Source: Planctomycetales bacterium | Lineage (GTDB): Bacteria; 4484-113; JAFGCY01 | Direction of reading: 5' to 3' | NCBI GenBank assembly: GCA_024645305.1 | Contig: JAHEFU010000092.1 | Location: 1 to 10,650, forward strand | Length of the DNA stretch: 10,650 nucleotides | Shown here: positions 1-6,218 of the stretch, one piece after another | How the letters are laid out: every line of letters starts with the position of its first letter | How positions within the stretch are numbered: position 1 is the first letter of the stretch | Position numbers and translations under genes: made by a program | Notes under the pieces: model-generated | What the model was told of the DNA's origin: nothing | Seen by the model: the letters and a program-made list of their open reading frames with translations, nothing else | Databases searched by the model: none

Positions 1-589
1 CGGCGAGCAGCAGCATCCCGCTGATGAGCCAGCCCTTGTGCATGGGTGCGTCCCGCAGCAGGTACACAAACCAGGCGGGGAGGGCATACGAAGCGAGCAT
101 GCCCCCAGCGAAGATCCAGCTGCGCTTGAAGGTCTCGGGCACGCGGCGCTGCGGATCCAGGTAGAACTCCAGGTAGCGGGCCAGGCGCTCCGCGCTGTCA
201 AAGCTGTGGCAGACACTTGCCGGCGGCTGGATGAAGCGAATGAAGGGATGCAGGGAATCGAGGTGGGCATCCAGCTCCTGCGGTCCGGCGGCGATGATGT
301 CACCGAAATCCACATGGCGCAGCCGCTCCAGCATGCGCGCCAGGCTGCCCCCCGGCCACCTGTCCAGTCCGGCCATGCTCTGCCGGTCGGTGATCACCAG
401 CTGACCGTACTGGTTGCTGTACTGCCGCTCGACGAGTTGCCAGAGTTTCAGCGCGATATTGCGGGCCTGCTGGCTGTCAATCCGGCCGATGCGGGCCTTG
501 AGGTCGCTGATCGTTATACGCTGCAGCTCTCCACGTGAATAACCGGGCTTGCCCTCAGAACCTGGCGCGGCGTTGTCAACCATGTCCAT
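1..589 (-). CDS. Third tandem paralog of an unknown two-helix membrane protein family (partial, C-terminus off the window)
   Basis: I do not recognise the family. I translated this frame by hand: 196 codons are open from the ATG at 589 to the left edge. It aligns through its visible length with the two genes upstream: KPGYS at residues 14-18, GRIDSQQARN at 35-44, LWQLVE at 49-54, a DFG...GPQEL segment near 94-105, LHPFIRF near 113-119, and ARYLEFYLD near 137-145. A first hydrophobic helix starts near residue 158 and a second is entered at the edge. The ATG at 589 overlaps the TGA of the upstream gene by one base (TGATG), which suggests translational coupling. An in-frame ATG at 583 is an alternative start, with GGTGA five bases before it. 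The conserved C-terminal tail of its paralogs should lie outside the window. The function is unknown. The hydrophilic N-terminal part probably faces the cytoplasm. Confidence 0.85.
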   Translation of the reverse strand, partial: MDMVDNAAPGSEGKPGYSRGELQRITISDLKARIGRIDSQQARNIALKLWQLVERQYSNQYGQLVITDRQSMAGLDRWPGGSLARMLERLRHVDFGDIIAAGPQELDAHLDSLHPFIRFIQPPASVCHSFDSAERLARYLEFYLDPQRRVPETFKRSWIFAGGMLASYALPAWFVYLLRDAPMHKGWLISGMLLLA

Positions 590-1332
590 CACCAGCCACT
601 GTCCTTCAAGGCAGGGTCGTCATACTGGCGTTCATTATCCATGAATTCGTCCGTGAAGGAGATGTAGAGGGCCATCTGGCGCAGTTTGTCTTTTGTCCGC
701 ACTTCCCGATTGAGGAATCCAAGGATGGCGGCTGCACCAAGGAACAACATGGCAACAACTTCCGTCAGTGGCACGGCGTAGGAATGCACCTGCTGCTCGG
801 CAAGGAACAGAACAAGACCATGCAGCCCGATTCCCAGCACAATTGACAGCATTGAACCTGCTTGGTACATGCCGTACCTCGCACCCCACGACACCTTGCA
901 ATCCGGGTCCACCAGGCACTCCATGTATCGCAGCAGGAATTCCGCCGTGTCCATTGTCATTTTGGGACGTTGCCTGTAATCAAACAGTTTCAGCATGGGA
1001 CTAAGTCCACTTGTGAACTCCAGCAGCTGCTCCGGACCAAGTGCAATCAGTTTTCCGAATTCCACGCCACGTAACTCCTCAAGCCTGTCTGCGAGCATCT
1101 CATCCGCATGTGGTTCCATGTTGAATGACAGCCAGTCCTGTGGGAAGTTGCGGCGAGATTCAACGTAGTCGCTCTTACGCCTGTAGTTCTCATCGATTGC
1201 CTGCCAGAGCTTGACGGTAATATGCCTGGCCTGCTGGTTGCTGATCCTGCCTACGCGGCCTCTCAAGTCGCCAACAGACATCTGCTTGAGGTCTTCCGTG
1301 GAGTATCCCGGCTTCTCCCGCATCCCGTTCAC
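589..1332 (-). CDS. Second tandem paralog of the unknown two-helix membrane protein family
   Basis: Unrecognised family, 247 aa. Order of parts: KPGYS at 7-11, MSVGDLRGRVGRISNQQARH at 18-37, a mostly helical hydrophilic region to about 150, two hydrophobic helices near 156-178 and 187-207, and a conserved tail ALYISFTDEFMDNE at 221-234. The short link between the helices suggests a membrane hairpin with both ends in the cytoplasm (inference). The start is a GTG at 1332 that overlaps the TGA of the upstream paralog (GTGA), so re-initiation coupled to the upstream gene is likely. An ATG at 1323 is the alternative. No strong Shine-Dalgarno sequence is visible, which also fits coupling. This copy has a longer, more charged insert around residues 55-80 than the other two, so it is the most diverged of the three. 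Confidence 0.88.
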   Translation of the reverse strand: MNGMREKPGYSTEDLKQMSVGDLRGRVGRISNQQARHITVKLWQAIDENYRRKSDYVESRRNFPQDWLSFNMEPHADEMLADRLEELRGVEFGKLIALGPEQLLEFTSGLSPMLKLFDYRQRPKMTMDTAEFLLRYMECLVDPDCKVSWGARYGMYQAGSMLSIVLGIGLHGLVLFLAEQQVHSYAVPLTEVVAMLFLGAAAILGFLNREVRTKDKLRQMALYISFTDEFMDNERQYDDPALKDSGW

Positions 1333-2057
1333 CAGCCCGGTCCACGCGGCAGGCGTTCGTCATGCTGCTTCTCGTCGTCCATGAACTCATCGGTGAAGGA
1401 GATGTACAACGCCAGGGCCCGCCGGCGGAAGAATGCGGTGTACTCACGCATGCTGCACAGCAGCAGCAGAATCGGCGGCACGGCGAGTCCGGCAATCAGG
1501 AGCGGGGGCGGGCTGTGGATCGGCTTCAGGTACCAGGCTGCCAGGGCCACGAGACCCAGGGCCAGCACAATTCCACCCATGAGCTTCAGCGCATTGTAGA
1601 AGCTGTGCGGTACGGGCTGGCTGCCCTCCACATAGAACTCCAGGAAGCGCGTCATGCGCGCCGCGGTATCAAAGCTGCGCGTAAGCTGGCTGGCCGGCAT
1701 GAACAGCCGCAGCATGGGATGCAGGCCTTCCAGGTATTCATTCATGCCCTCCGGGCCTTCCAGCACCACCTGGCCAAAGCTGGCTCGCTGCATCCGCTCC
1801 AGCAGCCCGACGAGTTGCCCCGGGCGCCAGCCCAGGGCCTGGGCCACGCTGCGCCTGTCGGCCAGTTGTCCCCGGTCGAGACCGCGGTAGCAGCCCTGCA
1901 CCTGTTGCCATATGCCGATCGCGAGATGCCGGGCCTGCTGGTTGGATATCCGTCCGACGCGCTCACGCAGGCAGGCAACGCTCATCATGTCGAGGTCCTG
2001 GCGGATGTAGTGGGGCTTGCCGCCCTCTTCGCGCACCTGTCCGAACTGAGTCGTCAT
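1329..2057 (-). CDS. First tandem paralog of the unknown two-helix membrane protein family
   Basis: Unrecognised family, 242 aa. It has KPHY at 14-17, a methionine-serine-valine segment followed by GRISNQQARH at 35-44, SFGQVVLEGPEG near 93-104, LHPMLRLF near 112-119, RFLEFYVE near 137-144, hydrophobic helices near 156-178 and 184-203, then an arginine-rich juncture and the tail ALYISFTDEFMDDE at 216-229. The ATG at 2057 is preceded by GAGGCAAGCGGC, so a GAGG Shine-Dalgarno sits about eight bases upstream. It follows the methyltransferase stop by 36 bases and runs into the next paralog by four bases (GTGA). The arginine-rich stretch (FFRRR) just after helix 2 is consistent with a cytoplasmic C-terminus by the positive-inside rule. 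The strong conservation of both terminal motifs suggests that they bind a common partner or each other, which is an inference. Confidence 0.9.
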   Translation of the reverse strand: MTTQFGQVREEGGKPHYIRQDLDMMSVACLRERVGRISNQQARHLAIGIWQQVQGCYRGLDRGQLADRRSVAQALGWRPGQLVGLLERMQRASFGQVVLEGPEGMNEYLEGLHPMLRLFMPASQLTRSFDTAARMTRFLEFYVEGSQPVPHSFYNALKLMGGIVLALGLVALAAWYLKPIHSPPPLLIAGLAVPPILLLLCSMREYTAFFRRRALALYISFTDEFMDDEKQHDERLPRGPGW

Positions 2058-2093
2058 GCCGCTTGCCTCACAGTGTTGCCGGTGAAGGCCGTG

Positions 2094-2735
2094 TTAGCCC
2101 CGGAACCTGGCGCAGCCCACGCCGTCGCGCAGGGGCAGCAGGAGGAAGTCCCAGCGCTCCGATTCGCGCAGCATGCGCGTGATTTCCTTTACCCCGGCCG
2201 TGGCCTCGTCGCCATCAGCCGTCGGCGACATCACCTTGCCGTCCCACAGCAGGTTGTCAATGATGAACAGCCCGCCGGGCCTGAGCTTGCTTTCCACCAC
2301 ATCCAAAGCGCCGGGATACATTTCCTTGTCAATGTCGCAGAAGATGATGTCAATGCCCTTCGCCGCACCGCTCAGCGCGAGCACGGCCTCACTCACCTGG
2401 AAGTCACACTGGTCCGCGAGACCGGCGCGCTCGAGGTAGCCCCGCGCTTCGCGGCTGAGATCCTCGTCCCAGACCGTATGTGTCACGGTGCCGCCACCGT
2501 TCTCCTTCACGGCCTTGGCGAAGAACCAGGTGGAATAGCCGTAGCCGCTGCCCATTTCGAATACCTGGCTGGCATTCATCAGGCGGGTGTAGAAGTAGAG
2601 CCAGGGACCCACCGCATCGCCGATGATCGGGAAGCCGTGCTCCTTTGCCCGGGCCTCCATTTCTGCAAGGATAGGATCATCAAAGCGTGTCTGCCCGACG
2701 ATGTAGTCGTGAAGTTCCTGCGGCATCAATCCCAT
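2094..2735 (-). CDS. Class I SAM-dependent O-methyltransferase (caffeoyl-CoA OMT / YrrM-like family)
   Basis: Predicted cytosolic methyltransferase using S-adenosylmethionine and a divalent metal; the substrate cannot be told from sequence. It is 213 aa from the ATG at 2735. Motif I is VFEMGSGYGYSTWFFA near residue 58. The metal site pattern of this family is present: CDIDKEMYPGAL, then LRPGGLFIIDNLLWDGKV, supplying the paired Asp and Asp-Asn ligands. The reading frame extends upstream to 2801, but that would overlap the preceding gene. The ATG at 2735 lies seven bases after a perfect TATAAT. The ATG at 2726 has AGGGA ten bases before it and is an equally good start (210 aa). Its position between zinc-ribbon membrane proteins and three paralogous membrane proteins suggests a role linked to that operon, not general metabolism (inference). 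Confidence 0.88.
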   Translation of the reverse strand: MGLMPQELHDYIVGQTRFDDPILAEMEARAKEHGFPIIGDAVGPWLYFYTRLMNASQVFEMGSGYGYSTWFFAKAVKENGGGTVTHTVWDEDLSREARGYLERAGLADQCDFQVSEAVLALSGAAKGIDIIFCDIDKEMYPGALDVVESKLRPGGLFIIDNLLWDGKVMSPTADGDEATAGVKEITRMLRESERWDFLLLPLRDGVGCARFRG

Positions 2736-2742
2736 GTCCCTG

Positions 2743-2748
2743 ATTATA
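2743..2748 (-). promoter_or_regulatory. Perfect TATAAT -10 hexamer before the O-methyltransferase
   Basis: On the minus strand TATAAT is followed by seven bases and the ATG at 2735. No convincing -35 is seen at 16-18 bases. If used, transcription would start at about the ATG, giving a leaderless message, or a short leader for the ATG at 2726. It would be an internal promoter within the operon. A chance match cannot be excluded. Confidence 0.35.
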
Positions 2749-2750
2749 GC

Positions 2751-2774
2751 CTGACCAGCCCGCTGACTGGTCAG
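2751..2774. repeat. Perfect 8-bp inverted repeat between zinc-ribbon gene and methyltransferase
   Basis: CTGACCAG and CTGGTCAG are separated by eight bases. The repeat begins at the stop codon of the zinc-ribbon gene (2771-2773) and ends two bases upstream of the TATAAT of the methyltransferase. There is no following U-run, so it is not a standard intrinsic terminator. It could be an operator, or an mRNA hairpin that stabilises or processes the transcript. Seen directly; role inferred. Confidence 0.5.
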
Positions 2775-3421
2775 TACTGCGGATTGGCTACATCCCGCCA
2801 CAGAATGGTGAAGAACCAGATGTCAAACAGGATCGTCACAGACTGCAACACTACCTCCAGTGCGCTCGGAACTTCCGTCGCGGCCAGCGCGGCCTGCGGT
2901 GCTAAGAGCGTGAACAGGACGCCTATCAGACGCAGTCCCATACAGCCCATGCAGCAGTACTTGGCCCACATCTGGTCACTCTTGAGGATGAAGATGAGTA
3001 TCCCGATCTGGATCGCAGCTCCAACCAGCACAGCGACCAGGGCAATCAGCATTTCCGGACCGACGGCAAACACCGCAAACAGGCAGCCCAGGCAGATCAG
3101 TCCGTAGATGCCGGCATTGATATAGATGAACAGGTTCTTTTCGGATTCCAGCGAACTGAATCCCGCGCCGCCGCCGCCAAACGGATCAAACGTGTTGCTC
3201 GTCTGGCCACCGAAGTACGATCCCGGCATGCCCGGTGCGGGAGCACCCGGCGGGGGTGGGGGTGGTGCGATCAGGCCCGGCCCGCTGGTGCTGCGGCCAC
3301 TGGGCACTCCGCTGACCGCCTGCGCACCGCTTTCGGTATGTCCGCAGGAGGGACACTCATATTCGCCGAGGCGGTAGTCCATCAGCGTGTCGCACTTCGG
3401 ACAGTTGCGTGTATCAACCAT
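2771..3421 (-). CDS. Zinc-ribbon membrane protein, copy 2, with proline/glycine-rich linker
   Basis: 216 aa. Residues 7-26 hold a zinc ribbon, C-x2-C-x12-C-x2-C (C7, C10, C23, C26), followed by GH. Residues about 30-95 are a low-complexity linker rich in Gly, Pro and Ser with a run of six prolines, which may make translation depend on EF-P. Four hydrophobic segments follow, near 96-118, 120-146, 155-177 and 185-208, with a cysteine cluster CCMGC in the third. The ATG at 3421 was chosen because GAGGAG sits five to six bases upstream; an in-frame GTG at 3427 would leave no room for it. It shares the pattern CPKC...M..RLG...C..CGH.E with the gene 29 bases upstream, so the two are paralogs. The zinc ribbon is probably cytosolic and tethered to the membrane. 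Function unknown. Confidence 0.88.
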   Translation of the reverse strand: MVDTRNCPKCDTLMDYRLGEYECPSCGHTESGAQAVSGVPSGRSTSGPGLIAPPPPPPGAPAPGMPGSYFGGQTSNTFDPFGGGGAGFSSLESEKNLFIYINAGIYGLICLGCLFAVFAVGPEMLIALVAVLVGAAIQIGILIFILKSDQMWAKYCCMGCMGLRLIGVLFTLLAPQAALAATEVPSALEVVLQSVTILFDIWFFTILWRDVANPQY

Positions 3422-3450
3422 GTCCACTCCTCAGGCGTAATGCCAGTTGC

Positions 3451-4152
3451 TTATGAGATGAGCCGGTCTTCGCTGGCCCGGTTGCGGGCCCCCAGATCGC
3501 GCAGGATGATTGCGCCGATCCACAGGATCAGCACAGTGTGGATTGCCAGCAGGACGGCCCAGTACCAGGGATCGATTTCCGGGAAAAACGGGCCGTTGGT
3601 CCAGTTGAGCTGCGGCACCATCCTGTATTCCATCATGGTCTGCATCAGCAGGGCGGTGAACACCAGGAGGCTCAGTACGAGAGCCACATACTTGGGTGGG
3701 GCTTCGCGCCAGATCAGGGCCACCCCGATCAGGAAGACGTAGACCAGCTGGATGGCTGCCCGTCCGAGGACATAGTCAGTGTCAATCCAGGTATCCACAT
3801 TCCCGTGGATGAAGATGTATCCATGGCTGAGCACTGCCAGAAGAATCTGCAGGCCAAGACACATGAGCCTTGTGCCCAGTGGATCGGAGTTGAGCTGCTT
3901 GCGGCTGTAAATCCTGCCCGGCTCATCAAATTGCTCTCTGCCGGTTGTGGAGATTTCCGGCCTGACAATCAGCTTTGCACGCTTTACTGAATGTGCGGGA
4001 TCCAGTTCCAGATCATCCGCCGGCCCCTTGGCATCCGCTTCACTGTGGCCACAGTTTCCGCAGTCCCAGATTCCCAGCCGGAATTCCATCTGCCCACTGC
4101 ACTTGGGGCAGCTTTTGAATTGCCTGCCCTGTAATGGCATTTCATGTTTCAT
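3451..4152 (-). CDS. Zinc-ribbon membrane protein, copy 1, first gene of the operon
   Basis: 233 aa. The zinc ribbon is at residues 15-34 (C15, C18, C31, C34) with the same C-x2-C-x12-C-x2-C spacing and RLG core as the next gene. A hydrophilic linker of about 60 residues follows, then four hydrophobic segments, the last ending in AIILRDLGARNR. The frame stays open back to 4239, but the ATG at 4152 is preferred: GGGGGA lies six bases before it, and a good promoter sits inside the longer open frame, so codons upstream of about 4204 would not be transcribed from it. Unlike its paralog it lacks the Pro/Gly-rich linker. Function is not recognised. A membrane-tethered rubredoxin-like or nucleic-acid-type zinc ribbon that senses or recruits something is possible, but that is speculation. 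Confidence 0.85.
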   Translation of the reverse strand: MKHEMPLQGRQFKSCPKCSGQMEFRLGIWDCGNCGHSEADAKGPADDLELDPAHSVKRAKLIVRPEISTTGREQFDEPGRIYSRKQLNSDPLGTRLMCLGLQILLAVLSHGYIFIHGNVDTWIDTDYVLGRAAIQLVYVFLIGVALIWREAPPKYVALVLSLLVFTALLMQTMMEYRMVPQLNWTNGPFFPEIDPWYWAVLLAIHTVLILWIGAIILRDLGARNRASEDRLIS

Positions 4153-4161
4153 ACAGGTCCC

Positions 4162-4192
4162 CCGGGTGCTGATATGTTTCGCTGATACCCGG
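4162..4192 (-). promoter_or_regulatory. 5' UTR hairpin abutting the ribosome binding site of the operon
   Basis: In the minus-strand leader the order is CCGGGT, ATCAGC, seven bases, ATCAGC, ACCCGG. The outer six bases pair perfectly and enclose two direct copies of ATCAGC. The 3' arm touches the GGGGGA Shine-Dalgarno of the ATG at 4152. The structure could hide the ribosome site, or the twin ATCAGC could bind a protein or small RNA. Seen directly; function inferred. Confidence 0.4.
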
Positions 4193-4210
4193 CAGCTATG
4201 TGATGCCAGC

Positions 4211-4239
4211 AGTATACGGAATTGCGCGCTTCCTGTCAC
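4211..4239 (-). promoter_or_regulatory. Sigma70-type promoter of the six-gene minus-strand operon
   Basis: GTGACA (4239-4234) and TATACT (4216-4211) on the minus strand are 17 bases apart, each one mismatch from consensus. The expected start of transcription is near 4204, leaving a leader of about 50 bases before the ATG at 4152. This is the best promoter match in the window. Confidence 0.65.
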
Positions 4240-4300
4240 GGGTTGATGGCCTGGCCTGTGTTAATCTTCGTCAGGCAAACAATGCGCTGGAGCTGAATGC

Positions 4301-5101
4301 ATGTCAGAGGCAAATGTTGACAGGGAACTCGTGATCGGTGGACGCCGATTCGGCAGCCGACTGTTCATGGGTACGGGGAAATTCCCTGATCCGGAAACGA
4401 TGGTAGAAGCTTTCCGCGCCGGAGGCACGGAGTGTGTGACGGTTGCAGTGCGGCGCATTGATCTTGACGAAAAGCGTAGCGAAAAGAACTTCATTGACTA
4501 CATGGACCTCGACAGGATTCAGCTGCTGCCGAACACGGCTGGCTGCTTTGACCTCGACAGCGCCCTGCGTACCGCTCGCCTGGCCCGTGCGGCCACAGGC
4601 ACCAACTGGATCAAGCTGGAGGTGCTAGGCGATGAGAAGACCCTGCTGCCGGATGTCAGCGCCACGATTGAGGGAACGAAGATCCTCAAGGACGAGGGTT
4701 TCATAGTGCTGCCCTATACCAGCCAGGATCCAATCGCGGCCCGCAAGCTGTTCGAGGCCGGGGCTGACACCGTGATGCCGCTGGCTTCGCCGATTGGCAG
4801 CGGGCAGGGCTTTCCGGACTTCAGTGGCCTGCAGTTCATCATCGAGGAACTCAGTGGCAAGGTCCCGATCATCGTGGACGCCGGGATCGGCGCGCCCTCC
4901 GATGCGGCAATGGCGATGGAGCTTGGGGCGGATGCATGCCTGATCAACACCGCGATTGCCAAGGCCCAGGATCCGGTACTGATGGCCACTGCCATGGCTG
5001 AGGGTCTGGCAGCGGGGCGCAAGGCCTGGCTGGCCGGCCGGATCGCCCGGCGCCGCTATGCCAGTGCCAGCTCGCCGATGGACGGGATCGTCGGCAGCTA
5101 G
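4301..5101 (+). CDS. thiG: Thiazole synthase ThiG
   Basis: Cytosolic enzyme of thiamine synthesis. It builds the thiazole phosphate ring from 1-deoxy-D-xylulose 5-phosphate, dehydroglycine or iminoglycine, and sulfur carried on ThiS thiocarboxylate. The 266-residue length is normal for the family. The N-terminal LVIGGRRFGSRLFMGTGKF is typical. K105 in IKLEV is the expected lysine that forms the imine with the sugar phosphate, E107 follows, and D193 in DAGIG matches the second acidic active-site residue. The ends PLASPIGSGQG and INTAIAKAQDP are also family signatures. The ATG at 4301 has GGAG eight bases upstream. No thiS lies immediately upstream, so the sulfur carrier must be encoded elsewhere. 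I see no TPP riboswitch in the 148-base gap shared with the divergent operon. Confidence 0.97.
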   Translation: MSEANVDRELVIGGRRFGSRLFMGTGKFPDPETMVEAFRAGGTECVTVAVRRIDLDEKRSEKNFIDYMDLDRIQLLPNTAGCFDLDSALRTARLARAATGTNWIKLEVLGDEKTLLPDVSATIEGTKILKDEGFIVLPYTSQDPIAARKLFEAGADTVMPLASPIGSGQGFPDFSGLQFIIEELSGKVPIIVDAGIGAPSDAAMAMELGADACLINTAIAKAQDPVLMATAMAEGLAAGRKAWLAGRIARRRYASASSPMDGIVGS

Positions 5102-6204
5102 ATGGATTCCTCGGGAGCGTGAGCCAGGCCAAGTTCCTCGGGGACCTCAATGCCCGGCTCCGCGGTCCGGTAGTAGAAGATCTTCATCAGGACCTTGATC
5201 ATCGCCGCCACGGGAATGCTCACGAACAGACCCGGAATGCCTCCCAGCGAGCCGCCGATCATGATTGCCAGGATGACTGTCAGGGGATGCATGTCCATCG
5301 TGTCGGCCATGAGCTTCGGCACGATGACGTAGTTCTCAATCATCTGCACGATCAGGTAGTACAGCGAAACCACGAGGAGCGTGATGAAGGCCGTGCCCGG
5401 TGAATCACTGGTCATCACGATCAGGGCCGTGGGCAGGTAAGCCAGCCAGGGCCCGATCACCGGGATGAATTCCCCGAAGAAAGCCAGCAGGCCCAGCAGC
5501 ATCGCAAACCTGATGCCGAAGACGGAGAGGATGATGGTTGTCATCAGTCCGACGAACAGGCCCAGCACGAGGCGGCTGTAAATGTAGTTGCCAAGGCTGC
5601 GGCTGATAGCCGCCATGACCCGGTCCAGCGTCCCGCGGTTGCGTTCTGGGAAGGAGGTGATGAAACTGTTGCGCAGGCGTTCGCCATCCAGCAGCAGGTA
5701 AAGCGTGATGAGCGGGATGATGAGGATCGCCGCCAGCAGGCTTGCCGTGCCGCTGAGCAGGTTCTGCGTGGCACTGATGATCTGCGGCGTACTCTGCTGC
5801 CATTCATTACCGATATTGTCCAGATAGTTGCTGATGGTGTTGTCGCCGAGGTTGATGAAGGGAAGGTTCCAGCCGCTGATCTGCGTATCCAGCCGGTCAA
5901 TCATTTCACCTAGGCTGCTGGAGAATTCCACCACCTGACCGGAGATCACTGGCAGTGTAGTACCGAAGACACTGAGCATTATCACCATGAAGATGGTCAT
6001 ACTGACCCACACGGCGGCAATCCGGGGCATGCGCAATGCCAGTTTGCAGACCAGCCAGTTCACTACATAGGCCAGCAGGCCTGCAATCAGCACGATCATG
6101 GCCACATTACGCAGCAGGTACAGCACATACACGCAGATCAGTACGGCAACTACGCCAGCCGCCGTGATTGCTCCCTGCCTGAATTGCTGTCCTGTGCCTG
6201 TCAT
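5098..6204 (-). CDS. PerM / AI-2E transporter family permease
   Basis: 368-residue inner membrane protein of the PerM (YdiK/YhhT/TqsA) family. Substrates vary in this family: autoinducer-2 export, sodium/proton antiport and others have been reported, so none is assigned here. Hydrophobic segments lie near residues 13-31, 35-52, 61-83, 148-172, 209-228, 232-250, 271-290 and 306-336, with the hydrophilic domain near 85-145 that is usual in the family. Signatures are LYLLLDGERLRNSF at about 168-181, FFGEFIPVIGPWLAYLPTA at 242-260, and ENYVIVPKLM at 290-299 followed by MHPLTVILAIMIGG. The ATG at 6204 has no clear Shine-Dalgarno. The stop overlaps that of thiG in the palindrome CTAG, so the two genes converge with no gap. 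Confidence 0.93.
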   Translation of the reverse strand: MTGTGQQFRQGAITAAGVVAVLICVYVLYLLRNVAMIVLIAGLLAYVVNWLVCKLALRMPRIAAVWVSMTIFMVIMLSVFGTTLPVISGQVVEFSSSLGEMIDRLDTQISGWNLPFINLGDNTISNYLDNIGNEWQQSTPQIISATQNLLSGTASLLAAILIIPLITLYLLLDGERLRNSFITSFPERNRGTLDRVMAAISRSLGNYIYSRLVLGLFVGLMTTIILSVFGIRFAMLLGLLAFFGEFIPVIGPWLAYLPTALIVMTSDSPGTAFITLLVVSLYYLIVQMIENYVIVPKLMADTMDMHPLTVILAIMIGGSLGGIPGLFVSIPVAAMIKVLMKIFYYRTAEPGIEVPEELGLAHAPEESI

Positions 6205-6218
6205 GGATACCCATCAAT

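Noticed and set aside
1362..3107. A 581-codon open frame on the plus strand across the minus-strand operon
   Set aside because: It runs antisense through four minus-strand genes with clear motifs (methyltransferase, zinc ribbon, triplet) and overlapping starts and stops. Its translation is rich in His, Gln and Ala without any recognisable domain, as expected of an antisense shadow in GC-rich coding DNA.
4153..4239. N-terminal extension of the first zinc-ribbon gene to 4239
   Set aside because: The extra 29 codons contain the predicted promoter and leader hairpin, and the ATG at 4152 has a good Shine-Dalgarno sequence.
4153..4300. TPP riboswitch upstream of thiG
   Set aside because: I looked for the conserved CTGAGA and ACCTGATC segments of the THI box and did not find them in either orientation.
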